Source of the DNA: Lineus longissimus
Lineage: Eukaryota; Nemertea; Pilidiophora; Heteronemertea; Lineidae
DNA length: 64,000 nucleotides
Assembly (NCBI RefSeq): GCF_910592395.1
Contig: NC_088323.1
Span: forward strand, 14,061,501 to 14,125,500
Reading direction: 5' to 3'
Shown here piece after piece: positions 32,516 to 42,603 of the stretch. The notes under the pieces were generated by a model. It did not search any database. It worked only from the letters and a program-made list of their open reading frames with translations, and was not told the DNA's origin. Each line of letters starts with the position of its first letter. Positions within the stretch are counted from its first letter, which is position 1. A program made the position numbers and the translations under genes.

Positions 32516-34440
32516 ATAAACGCTTCCTTTGGGCAAGGTTCGGGTGCATATATGTGAGGTGGATAAGAGGCTTCCGATAATTGACCCAGCTCGGCCATAT
32601 CAGAGTCAGGCAACTGGGGAACGTTTGGTTTCAATATCAAAGCCATCTCCCATTCCGAAAGACGCATTTTGGGACAGCGCTCTCTTGGGTCACCCGTTGA
32701 CCCAAGCGAATTCCACACATTAACTGGAACTTCTTTGATCACCTGAAGATAGCCATTACAACTGCTCCCATTTAGAACAACCGCCAAATTCAAATTCACT
32801 GATTTCTATAAAACTCTATAAAACAGTGTCAGATACAACATTGATATGAAAAGCGATATGTTTATCTTTTACCCTTCGGCAGTTTTGAGAAGTAGTGATG
32901 GCACTGATTTGAGAATGATAATTTTCGAAATTAGTTTTTCTACTCCACATCATCACATATTTTTGTGGTTGGCAATTAAGTATGTTTGTTGTCCGTGCTT
33001 AATTGACCATCTAAGGGGAGCATAATGTTCCAGTTGTCATCTGATGAGATATTCATATTTTGTCAATTTTGACCGACTACAACGACTTTTTTAGCAAATT
33101 TAATTTCACGTTTGGGGTAAAAACAAAAATCGTAGGAAAAAATTAAAAATATATCTTGTCGTTTGTGGTCAAACGTCAACAAGTTTAGAAATCACATTTT
33201 TGTTTTATTCAAATTTTTCTAATTTCGTGTAATTGTTATCTAATTTGATATTTGATAGTTTTGTGGTTTGGAACCCCAGTTTCTTGGTTATATATATTAG
33301 AAATCGGTTCATTTTCCCGTCGATGAGTTTGTTTTGGCAAACATTAACCACCTGTTGAAAAGGATTATCAAATTCCTTAATCTTCTCATGAAATCCAACA
33401 ATAAATTGATTCAAACATGTCTAATGCTTACTCTTAATGGTGGCCGGTCCTCTCTTGGGAATACTTTCACTCATCTGTGTCACAAATATGGTTTCGATAG
33501 GAAGGCTCAGGATCTAATGCAAAAGCAGCTGGTTTATTATGCTCATGATGAATTGCTTAAACGGAGGGGGGTTCACATCTGGGAGTTACTTGGTATGAGG
33601 GATACGGACAATGAGATCTTAAATCGATCAGAAATTATTGACATAATTAGTTTATTGTGTATCGGGTGATTAGTGGTAGGTAGCAATATTGTATATGTTG
33701 TAGACAACTATGTACTTTTAAGTAATTTAGGCCCCTAAGTGGGTTATTTCTCGTGTGTTTGTTTTTCCTGCACCGTGCACTACCTTTGTTATGCACCACG
33801 AATTTCATGTACTTTTTGTAGTACGAAATAAACAGCTATATATATTAAGGCGCAAAGTGTTGTGAGGTATACAATTCCAATTGTTGAACACGTAATTTGG
33901 CCATACTTACATTGAGCCCATCGATCAGGGCAATAGTGGTCTAACTCCACTTTTGTAAATTTTTGAGTTAGACCAATAGCAGAAATCCAGAGTGTGAAAT
34001 CTCTTTGTGCAATAATGGTCTACATTGAATTTAGCTCCACTTTCTAAACTGGTTGACTTTAGTTAATTAAAGTTATTTTTATGATAAATTACATGACTTA
34101 GTCCCACTCAATTCATAGTTCAAATGCCAAAGTTGTCAATGCAAGAGTGGTCTAACTCACACAATTCACAAATTGTGAGAAAAAAATCAATCAATTTTTT
34201 TGAATACAGTTATTCAAATCAAAATGGATTCTTTGGCATAGACAAAGAAAGTTCCAAGATTTCAAAATGTGACAATGAGGATGATAATCATGGTCAGCTG
34301 TTTTTTATGACCTCTAGACTTTGTCAGGCGTTTTCTCAAAACTACCAAAAGTGGAGTTAGACTTCTATTGTTCTGAGTTTGCTGTTGATTACGACCTGAT
34401 TATGGACTTTTTATGACAAATTGCAAACTGATCAGTGAGT
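32516..34440 (-). repeat. Dispersed repeat A, copy 3, crossing the palindrome edge
   Basis: Homology to 57735-59040 plus 60183-60480 is continuous through 34123/34124. Around 34331 it contains the empty site (GGCGTTTTCTCAAAAC) for the Helentron-like element found at 59041. It includes a 111-codon frame at 33334-33669 (plus), the mirror of the one at 17443-17778. Confidence 0.65.
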
Positions 34441-34559
34441 GCGTACAGCTTAATTGCGGTTTGATTATGGTTGTTAGGCAATTAGCTTCGAATCGAAATA
34501 CACTAACAAATCTGCCTAAAATGTTAGATCGTTCCCAACAATACAAGTCAACAATTCAT

Positions 34560-35310
34560 ATTCTACAGCATTACAAACGCGAGTTTCGAGCTGAGCTAAG
34601 AAATCAAAATACCGAAATGGAGACACATTTTTACAAAGAATAAGTGTTTTGGTCGAAGTAGATCAAAATAGATTTTAGAAAATGCAAAACTGTCGTCTGC
34701 AAACGACAAACAGACCCCAACCACCGATGCGGTTCAAGTGTAAAACACTCAACAATTCAAAGGACGTAGCGAACAATTTGGCAAGCTTCCTCGCTGATCT
34801 CTACTCTACTAAGTGTATGCAAAATAAGATGAGACATTCAGACGGGAAGTTGATAGCTCGGTGAAGGCTATGGAGGGAAAACCTAATGGCCTTGACCACA
34901 CATTCACATTAGAAGAACTAAATCGCTGTATCCGTGAGATTAAATATAGCAAAGGCTGGGTGCACGACTTAAATACTTACTGATGTACACTGTCTTGAAA
35001 TACGGTGGACTCAGGTGTCATGTGACGTTAATGAATGTGTGCAGTACTTTTCTTAATTCCGATCTTGTGCCCATGATGGCAAGGAAAAGCGAAAGAAGGG
35101 TCTGCGCCGTGTAGCAACTAAACTTCATGCAAGACTAATGCCGATGGAACGAACTAAATATTTTCGAGCCCGCAACAGAGGGCGTACCGACCAAAAGAAA
35201 AGTGGATGTGATTCAACCGCTTTTGTTCTGCAGGAAACCACCCGACACAACATTGAAAGGCGCTCAAAACTCTACTCCTTTTTCCTTGATATAGTCAGAG
35301 TCTTTCAAAT
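34560..35310 (+). pseudogene. LINE relic, linker and RT start
   Basis: Readable parts are KREFRAELRNQNTEMETHFY, KDVANNLASFLADLYSTKC and, in other frames, LEELNRCIREIK and SCDVNECVQYF. Near 35250 motif LYSFFLDIVRVF marks a decayed RT palm. A longer version lies at 60640-62060, and this copy preserves the empty TTAA site (about 34942) for the element inserted there. The LINE family is the same as at 7131 and 41300. Confidence 0.55.
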
Positions 35311-35490
35311 AAAGAGTCAGGCAGCTAGACACACGCTGGCACAGAGGTCTCCCATCTCGGGTCTCGAGGTACACCCAACCAATTCCCCACAACTGGACTT
35401 TGAACAATTTTTCGATCAGCTGAACATTGCTGTTACAAACACCCCGTCTTAAAGCAAACGCGTGCTTCAAAGTCACTGATCTTTATAAAA
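35270..35490 (-). repeat. Fragment of dispersed repeat A
   Basis: It matches 61990-62240 and the ends of the longer copies. It joins the LINE relic on its left to the ankyrin-bearing repeat on its right, in the same order as at 62-64 kb. Confidence 0.55.
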
Positions 35491-35682
35491 CTATAATGGA
35501 AAGATGAATCACAAGACGCGATAATTTGGCAGTTTTAAAGTAGTGCATGGGTTACAGAATTGAAATTGAATCTATTCAAAGTGATCTCGAATTCTGGCTC
35601 TTATCTTATTGTATACGTGTACAATGTATTGTGATATTTCAAATTTGATTGTTGATACATCGTGAATGGACAGCGCTGATGC

Positions 35683-35766
35683 TCACATTTCACAACGGTC
35701 ACCTTGCTGTCGTAGATGCTCTATCATGCTATTGAAAGCGGCGCAGATGTTGACGAAGGGAAGAAG
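35683..35766 (+). pseudogene. Broken ankyrin exon
   Basis: It reads MLTFHNGHLAVVDALSCY and then shifts frame; an 8-bp insertion (between GATGCTCTA and TTGAAA) and a small deletion disrupt the repeat. The end AAGAAG|GTAACA matches the intact ankyrin exons. The same 8-bp insertion is in 63892-63980, so the exon was dead before it was copied. Confidence 0.6.
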
Positions 35767-35954
35767 GTAACACACCAAAAGCTTTCTCAAATCATAAGAT
35801 GATAAAGCAATATCAAAAATATGTTGGCAATGTGTATGTTATTGTTGAATAAGATAACTAGTTTGAATCTCTTGAAATCATCTACTCCTCGATCTATCTA
35901 GTCGTTTCTTTTTTTTTGTATTTCGATATTTGCTTATCGACAGTGTGTCTGTCT

Positions 35955-35992
35955 TGTTAATAATTGTTAATAATTGTTAATAATTAATAATT
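35955..35992. repeat. 10-bp minisatellite (GTTAATAATT)
   Basis: About 3.7 units. It replaces the acceptor and exon expected here by comparison with the ankyrin intron at 9840-9880. Confidence 0.85.
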
Positions 35993-36112
35993 GTACCAGC
36001 AATAGTGACAATGTTCCAGGTAATAAATCTTACGCTTGTGGAATGGTAATAATTGCTCCAGTAATGGAGACTGTGATCTGGGGAACAACTCTCACACTTG
36101 TGGAATGGTAAG
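35990..36112 (+). repeat. Tandem 62-bp pair with Cys-rich reading frame
   Basis: Units at 35990 and 36052 end in CTTGTGGAATGGTAA. The second reads NCSSNGDCDLGNNSHTCGM before GGTAAGTGG, a good donor. This looks like an EGF-like or other Cys-rich exon but is too short to assign. Confidence 0.4.
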
Positions 36113-36294
36113 TGGTTTGCTCAAGGAATCACACACAGAAACAAACAAATGTAAGCGTGTGACGACAGCAACACTTTTAATTGACACCTGTCATAGATAG
36201 TTATCTTTCACTGCTGGAGGTCTTATTGAGATAAATCAATGTTTCCAGTTTGGTGCCGGTAGGTTGCTAAACACGCAGGGAAACGGAGTCCTAA

Positions 36295-36868
36295 ATGCGA
36301 GGTATTTCTTCGTGTCAGGCTGTGCTGAACATTACAGAATTGAGGTTGGGGTGGACTTAGATACAACAGTAATATGGTGGGAGCGACAAGCTACGAAAGG
36401 ACAGCCCGTCAGTATTCTGTGGTGTTGTGTGCAATCGCACTCTTCAAAAACCTAGAGATGTGTTGTACTTAGGTCGTATATCTCCAGGTGTCGAAAAGAC
36501 CGCACTTCGGGGTTTCAACTTTTCTGGGGAGTTGCTGACTCAATTTTATGGCGAACTTGGTTGTCTGATAACTTTTTTACAACTGACTTTGTTGCTACAA
36601 ACTATCGATCAAAGCATACACATGTGGCGTAATTATGAGACAACAGATTAAAAGGAAGCTCGATGACTGAATCAAAAAGAAGCTACTACGATTAAGAACC
36701 TAGGTTTATCCCAAAGGAATTGCTCAGGGTACCACTGTAGACATATTTGCTCCAGCAGCAATGACATGACCGTTGCCTTAAATTCAGGAAAGGCATAGTT
36801 CCTGTCATTCCCCGCTGCGTTAATCTTTTAACAGATGATTATTTAATCCATTTTAATAGTTCACAGTG
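36295..36868 (-). repeat. Candidate BEL/Pao LTR or leader, copy 2
   Basis: The fullest of three related copies (others 14190-14465 and 56340-56690). It sits beyond the integrase end of the minus-strand Pao copy at 37394-40530, where a 3' LTR belongs. Boundaries are not certain. From 36870 to 37390 I see no gene. Confidence 0.4.
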
Positions 36869-37393
36869 ATTTGCCCGTACTGGACACCATCCAATCATCC
36901 ACGGTGGTCTGTAATCAAGACTGGTGTTTTGATACTTGCGTTTTCAAACGCAGACAAACTACTACAGATGTAAATTCAAAGTGGTAGATACAACTGGACA
37001 TTTGAAGTCTATTAAAGAGATCAATCTGCGCTGTGATTCTAAAGCTTCTATTACCATTGTTACTAAACATTCAAAATGACGATTACCAAAAACACGCTAA
37101 ACTAGTCAAGTAATCCACGATAAGAGCGTCAATGTTCTAGTATTTCAATAAACATGTAAATGACATTCAGAATGTCACTTCGGTTGTCACTTCACTTTCT
37201 AATGGACGACAGGCGTCGTAACCCCGATGGAGGGAGTCGCAATGGCTGCAGGCGTCTTTCTCTGACGGAGGGAGACATCCGAACCACTATACAATGCCCA
37301 AATGTATAAATAAATGTAGATACAATTAAATGATGATTTTTGCGATATTCAGTAAATTTTTTACTGTCCGTAGTAATCCAAGTGTTCTCTGAT

Positions 37394-37737
37394 TTAGAGC
37401 CACGTTATAGCAGCGTTTGACCGTTTTGGTCTCTTCTTAAGTTTTTCTATGATCAGTTCTTCTATGATCGCCAGTTTCCAGTTTCTCCTGTTGGTGTTCT
37501 TGTCGTGTACGAGAATGACGTCATTAATATCACTTATATCGGTTTTGGCATTTTGTTTGCTATAAGTTCGTATTGGTGTTGTTCCCGCAACCTCGCGAGA
37601 TAGTGTAGAGCGGAACAATTTAGCGTGCAGGATATTTTCTCAAATTTCGCGAGTAGGTCATGCTCGCGAATATATTCTGCCGCGAAAATATCGTGCTTTT
37701 CAGCTAGAATTCCATGTCGTTGATGCCATGCCTTCAC
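37394..37737 (-). pseudogene. BEL/Pao integrase C-terminal end
   Basis: The minus strand reads ALHYLARLREQHQYELIANK and, in a second frame, DVILVHDKNTNRRNWKLAII followed by EELI. The 'YL..LRE' and 'D.VLVHD....RNWKLAI' blocks close Pao integrases. The copy at 51541-51800 is similar. The part before it in sense lies at 39290-38931, on the far side of a nested foldback element. Confidence 0.65.
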
Positions 37738-37989
37738 ATGCAGTGCATCTATTTATTAAAGCCCTATGTAGTTCTAAGCTTACGAAACCATAAAAAAGTG
37801 ATTCATTGATACTGTGTATACCCCTGGCAATTAGCACGTATATAATTACACCTAACAACCACAAATTCCACACCACTCCAATGACCTTTGCCTAAATTAA
37901 TGCTCATCTTTTGAGCATTAATTACTCTATACATTGAGACCTGTTGACAGTGGATTTGAGTATACTGTATAGACACGTACACTTCGGTA

Positions 37990-38875
37990 TACGGCAAAAA
38001 AGGTACAGGAAAAAAGGTACAGGAAATAAAAGTACTGGAAATCAAGGTACCGGAAAAAAGTTACACAAATTGGCATAAATAGGCAAAAAAGTACAACATT
38101 TTTTTTTAGAATATTATTCTTTTCAACTGGTTCAGATTCGGCCTATGTATTAATCTTTTATTGCCCATTTTCTTCTTCTGTGACTAAGGTGGTGCCTTAA
38201 AATAGTTTAATAGATTGCGGATAATTTTGTTACGGAATGAATTTGAGGAAAATTCATGGAAGAAGTTGCCCAACAGGGGAGCAGACGTTGTTTTGGTAAT
38301 AACTACATTCATGTTCTTTTAAATTTCGAAATACTCGAGTCGTATTCTTATTCTTAAGGGCGGATCCAGGATCTCGGGACAGGGGAGCGCACCTGGTATC
38401 CTAGTATACCTGGCTTGTGTTTGGTCTTAAATCTAGTAATTTGTCTATAAGACCAGGCACATTGTTAATTGGGTCCAGCTCTATGATGAATGTTAATTGA
38501 TTAATTGCAATCTAACTTGAACATTGGTACATTTATCAGTTAACTCTTTTGCAGAGGGAATTGTCCTAGAATCTTTACAATCATCATGATCTTGATAGTC
38601 GTGTTTTCACTGTTGAAAACCATAACGGTATACTGGAAATTTGATATACCCTTTTCTAAGGCCTATGCAATGCCTACGCAACAAATGAAGTTAAAGTTAT
38701 GAATAGAAAAAGAGAGAATTCAAATGATTTTTTTTTTTAATTGTGTACCTTTTTTACCTATTTATGCCATTTTCTGTACCTATTTTTCCAGTACCTTTTT
38801 TTCCGGTACCTTTATTTCCAGTACTTTTATTTTCTGCACCTTTTTTTCCTGTACCTTTATTACCTAGATTCGTAA
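37990..38875. mobile_element. 886-bp foldback element with ~110-bp inverted ends and 9-bp target duplication
   Basis: The ends (about 37997-38100 and 38738-38862) are inverted copies built of a degenerate phrase like GGTACAGGAAAAAA. ACTTCGGTA (37981-37989) and ACTTCAGTA (38876-38884) flank it. The paralogous sequence at 52030-52112 has a single ACTTCAGCA (52058-52066) and no insert. A 9-bp duplication with long terminal repeats fits Mutator-like or foldback elements. The interior (38105-38735) has no transposase frame; it includes GGGCGGATCCAGGAT at 38359, a phrase I have seen in other repeats. Confidence 0.75.
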
Positions 38876-38930
38876 ACTTCAGTACCTATTCACTGGTAGT
38901 AGCTCTTGGTCAAAATATACCATATTTATT

Positions 38931-40530
38931 TTAACAGAAAAGAATTCGCCTTGAAAATATCATCTGTTCTACAATACTCGTCATTGGAAGCGTTTCCTGA
39001 ACTTTTATAGACATTTCGCGCGTTTGTATAACAATTTCTCGAGTATACCTCTGCCGGCACAAGTTATCCTCAATATTTTCGTGGGGCAACAATGACATAT
39101 CATGTCCGTACATAAAATTGTTCGCGATAATAGCTTTCAGTTCAATTGGATCTGCTGACAGATACGTGAGTGATGTGTTATTTACCGTTGCTTGGATTGC
39201 TTTGACGAGATTTTGAAACTCGTCCATTGGAATAAGTGATTTGCGCAAAGTTTGTTTATGTGCAAGTTTCGTCACTATGAACAGCAAATGTCTGAGAGTT
39301 TACTTTCCGTTTTGTAACTTCTCCTGATGAGTTGAGATCCCTTTCCGCGATTGGCAGCTAGTCAAGTTTAGTATTCCATTTTAATCAAAGCACCCCACGA
39401 TATCCGATTTCGTTTGTAGTCCTTCCGCTCTGATTCTTTGATCGAGCATGTCCGAGTTCGAACTCTATTAGCGCAGATTGAACGAGACTCCTGGAAATAA
39501 TCCAATGCTTCCTGATCTGATTCGGTTTACACACCCTTGGCGACTGGGGGTGGGTATCAACTGGACCGATGCTCGTGAACAGTGATAATCAGGGCGAATG
39601 ATACGAAACAAGTTCTTTCAAGACATCATTGTCTTTGTACCAGAGGAAATTAACCCACTTCGTCTCCGATTCTAGTAACTGTAGAGCCAAAAAGGCCCGA
39701 GCGATATCTGCAGACAGACCAATCCGTTTGGCCCAAAAGAGCATAATAAGTTCAGTGAGATCCTGCAACATGTTAGGTTCTTCTTATAAACATGAGTTGA
39801 GCGATGGACTGTCACTTCAGGCGTCGAAGAAGATTCACAAGGGAGTGGTTTCACTGTCACGATGTACGGGAAAAAGAGGCAGGTAGTGACCGGTTTTTTT
39901 TACCATCATCTGGGTTGTCCTCCGAAATGAAGCCCTTTTCAATGTTTTCCTTCATTGCTTGGGTATAATTAAAAATGTTTAACTGACGTAGTCGTGCCAT
40001 GACGTGACGTAGCCTGGCTTCGCCTTCCCTTGTGTTAGTGAGTAGCTCTGCGTAGTCTGGTCTTCATTGTAATGGACCAAATAGTGTCCATCATTGAACT
40101 TGATTTTCTGCATGAAGTCCAATTTGAACTGTTCATTGAAGTTTTTATCATTCTCATCTGTTTGTAGAATAGTGCTGCCTTTGACGAAATCCTGGAGTAC
40201 TTGAACCTCCGGATCGTTATTCTCGATGATATTCTCCTTGTTTTGATTTGATCTGCTGATGCGAATACGAAGTGTTCGATTTTGACGATGAACAATGGCC
40301 CTAACACAAAACAGCCTAAATTTGAATAATGTATATGTAGTAGCGTTCCGTCCCCTTTCACTAAACGATTCTCTAGGAACTGGAAAGCATGATCACATCC
40401 AATCATGATATCCACAGTGAATTCAACGGCAGTAAAGTTATTGGCTAACTTGCTTTCAATGTGCGCTGTGTGTCTGTACTCCTTACATGTTCTCCATCCA
40501 CGCTGATTGATGGCGTTAGTAGTAGACCGG
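38931..40530 (-). pseudogene. BEL/Pao copy 3: protease linker, partial RT, integrase
   Basis: Read from right to left: IMIGCDHAFQFLENRLVKGD and LGCFVLGPL (40415-40290), MLQDLTELIMLFWAKRIGLS with ADIARAFLAL and WYKDNDV (39771-39600), the 'FDPLG'-preceding region in degraded form (39560-39310), then TLRKSLIPMDEFQNLV, TYLSADPIELKAII and MYGHDMSLLPHENIE (39260-39060). RNase H and the first part of integrase are missing, so integrase follows the RT end directly near 39295. It gives an outgroup for the two palindrome arms. Confidence 0.7.
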
Positions 40531-40584
40531 GTAGTCTGGGTTTTTTACCCTTTAAATTTAAATTTAGTTGAAAAGTGCTCCCTT

Positions 40585-41162
40585 TTTCTCGTCCTGAAAT
40601 ATAAGGTAACGTATACAGGCAAAGTATCAGAAACTATGGAAATATGGTTTAATCGCTTCTCTGATGTAGCCAAACGTGGGAAGTGGTCCGATGAGGTAAA
40701 ACTAGATGTGCTCATATCCCGATTGGAGGGCGATGCAGGAGAGTTTGTTTTTGGACAATTGTCTGAGGCCACCCGCCAGGACTATAAAAAATTAGTCAAG
40801 CATTGGATAGTAGATTTAAAAAGATAGAGCTCAACAAGACATATGGTAAGAAATTTACCAAAAGAAGTAGAAACCCAATGAATCTGTAGAGGTCTATTGT
40901 GCAGACTTGAAGAAGTTTTATGACAAAGCCTATCCAGATCGGGACAACTAAGTCCGTGAAGCGGACATACTCCGCCGGTTTATTGATGGGTTGTGGGACG
41001 AAACATGTCAACATCAAGTTGATTATCTCAAGTGCCCAACCACAGTGGATGAGGCTGTTGCCAACTATAAAGAATCTAAGGCACTAAGAGAGACATGTTC
41101 ACCAAGAATAGGCAGAGCGAAAGGGCGCCATTCTTAAACTGCAGACGATGTAGTAGTTTCTA
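40585..41162 (+). pseudogene. Ty3/gypsy-like gag, first part
   Basis: The frame reads MEIWFNRFSDVAKRGKWSDE, VKLDVLISRLEGDAGEFVFG and RQDYKKLVK. After a frameshift near 40800 come DSRFKKIELN, EVYCADLKKFYDKAYPDRDN, LRRFIDGLWDETCQHQVDYL and TTVDEAVANYKES. The 'W..KL..L...L.G.A' and 'LRRFIDGL' pattern is a retrotransposon gag capsid of the Ty3/gypsy type. It abuts the Pao copy on its left, head to head. A LINE fragment interrupts it from 41163. Confidence 0.6.
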
Positions 41163-41594
41163 ATCTATATTGGGTGCTAAATGTCATATATTTTTTACAG
41201 GTTTCAAATAGAAATATTCAACTATATAAATCACCACTACATCACTTTTCTTCATCGCACAACCATGACTACGTGCGATATTTATTTAATATCATATTTA
41301 TCAGGGGTACTTTGGTCTGCCCGAGTAGCTACCGTCCATCCGGTGACTCTTCTTCCGGTCTTTGATAAACTTCTTGAAAGATTAATGAATAACAGACTCA
41401 ACCGATGATAATAACCGTAATAACATACCCCATAGTGTTTCCGAACCCGCAGCACCAATTAACACCCGCGTACCAAAAGACACGCGGATGCATTTCAACC
41501 GCTTTTGTTTGACAGGAACAATCCGACGAAACATTGAAAGGCGCTCAAAAGTCTACTCCTGTTTCCTTGACACAGTTAAAGCTTTTGTCAACTG
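41163..41594 (+). pseudogene. LINE RT fragment inserted in the gag
   Basis: VTLLPVFDKLLERLMNNRL (41340-41396) and a following palm-like stretch in broken frames match the LINE relics at 34560 and 60640. It is flanked by ~72-bp direct repeats of gag sequence (41091-41162 and 41595-41667). Confidence 0.55.
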
Positions 41595-41720
41595 GAGACA
41601 CGCGTTCACTAAGAAATAGCAGGGCGAAAGGGGCTATTCTAAAACTGCAGACGATGTAGTAGTTTCTAGAAGTGATGATTCTGATGACGAATCCCAGCAA
41701 ACCATTCAGCGAATTAATGT
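41595..41720 (+). pseudogene. Ty3/gypsy-like gag, second part
   Basis: The sequence restarts with a repeat of 41091-41162 and continues KTADDVVVSRSDDSDDESQQ then RINVGKENGKKR, an acidic and then basic tail as in gag. From 41720 to 42490 I recognise only a short Cys-rich phrase (MCPNHGTCFDGVTP, 41997-42040). Confidence 0.45.
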
Positions 41721-42513
41721 TGGCAAAGAAAATGGGAAGAAAAGGGGGTTGGGGTCCTAACCAGTTATCATCCACGCTGATAAGGGCGCTGACCGGGCCC
41801 AATATGATACCCAACAATTTATGAAAGAGATGGGAAATAGCAGAAGAGATAATTGCGATCCTTAGGGACAATTCTAACACTCGCAACTCTCTGCCAATGA
41901 CGTTACCTCAATGATGGAGATGTGGAATTAGGGGCCATAAATTTTGGCATGCGATAAGCATATCGATATGGTTAGCCCAAGTGTAGAATTGACAAACATG
42001 TGTCCTAATCATGGTACATGCTTTGATGGGGTGACTCCATCCTGGGATTATAGAAATAGGGTAAGTAGATACGAGCAGACCCCGTTGTGGTAAAACTAAT
42101 CGGGCCTGTCCTGATGAGTCAAATGGTTGGACATCTGTTATTAGCAATTCTGGTCAAATGACAAGATATGAATTTGGTGGCAATATAAGACTTTGGCAAC
42201 TGGAGCAGTGTAGAACGTTCCAAGTTGTGATTATGATGTCAGAATGGCAGTATAGAACGCCAGACATATATTTGCAAACCCGGTACCGGTAATTTTCAAC
42301 AAATTTTTTGCAGAGCAGTGGAGAACGTTATTGCCAGGTCGAATATTTGAAGTCCGGCAGTGTGCAAAGCTATTACGACCACCAATTTGAATGCCGCTGG
42401 CGGTAGTCTTGTCTTATTGGTAAACAACTTGCTAACATCCGTTGTTGCCCGAAATAACAATGAAGTTCAAAACTCATATCAAATACTGCTATTCAAAGCA
42501 ACGCCATCATGCT

Positions 42514-42603
42514 TTGACGCAAAATGCATATTAGGCTTCCTTCAGCTGATAAAGGTGACTCTGGGACGCTATAATCTATCAGAATATTTAGCTGTAGCGG
42601 TTG
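42514..42603 (+). pseudogene. Start of the second copy of the hypothetical exon at 8968
   Basis: KCILGFLQLIKVTLGRYNLS and EYLAVA parallel the copy at 8968-9060. The frame is cut at 42604 by a TIR transposon, and on its far side (45110) only GATGATCCCGAAC of the next part remains before a deletion of about 350 bp relative to the first unit. Confidence 0.5.

Larger units (their letters stand above)
25568..34123 (-). repeat. Right arm of the 17.1-kb palindrome (8.56 kb)
   Basis: Inverted copy of 16989-25542. The right outer edge at 34123/34124 lies inside a longer repeat: the homologous sequence at about 58750-58870 runs straight across the equivalent position, so this side looks like the original context and the left arm like the copy. 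Confidence 0.95.

Noticed and set aside
16989-34123. Palindrome dismissed as two haplotypes joined in assembly
   Set aside because: Joined haplotypes would not share a central 25-bp spacer in inverted form, and the left junction is abrupt. An assembly artefact remains possible and is listed as the refuting test.
41990-42060. EGF-like exon (MCPNHGTCFDGVTP)
   Set aside because: Only two cysteines in a suggestive spacing; the frame is short and unsupported by a second copy.
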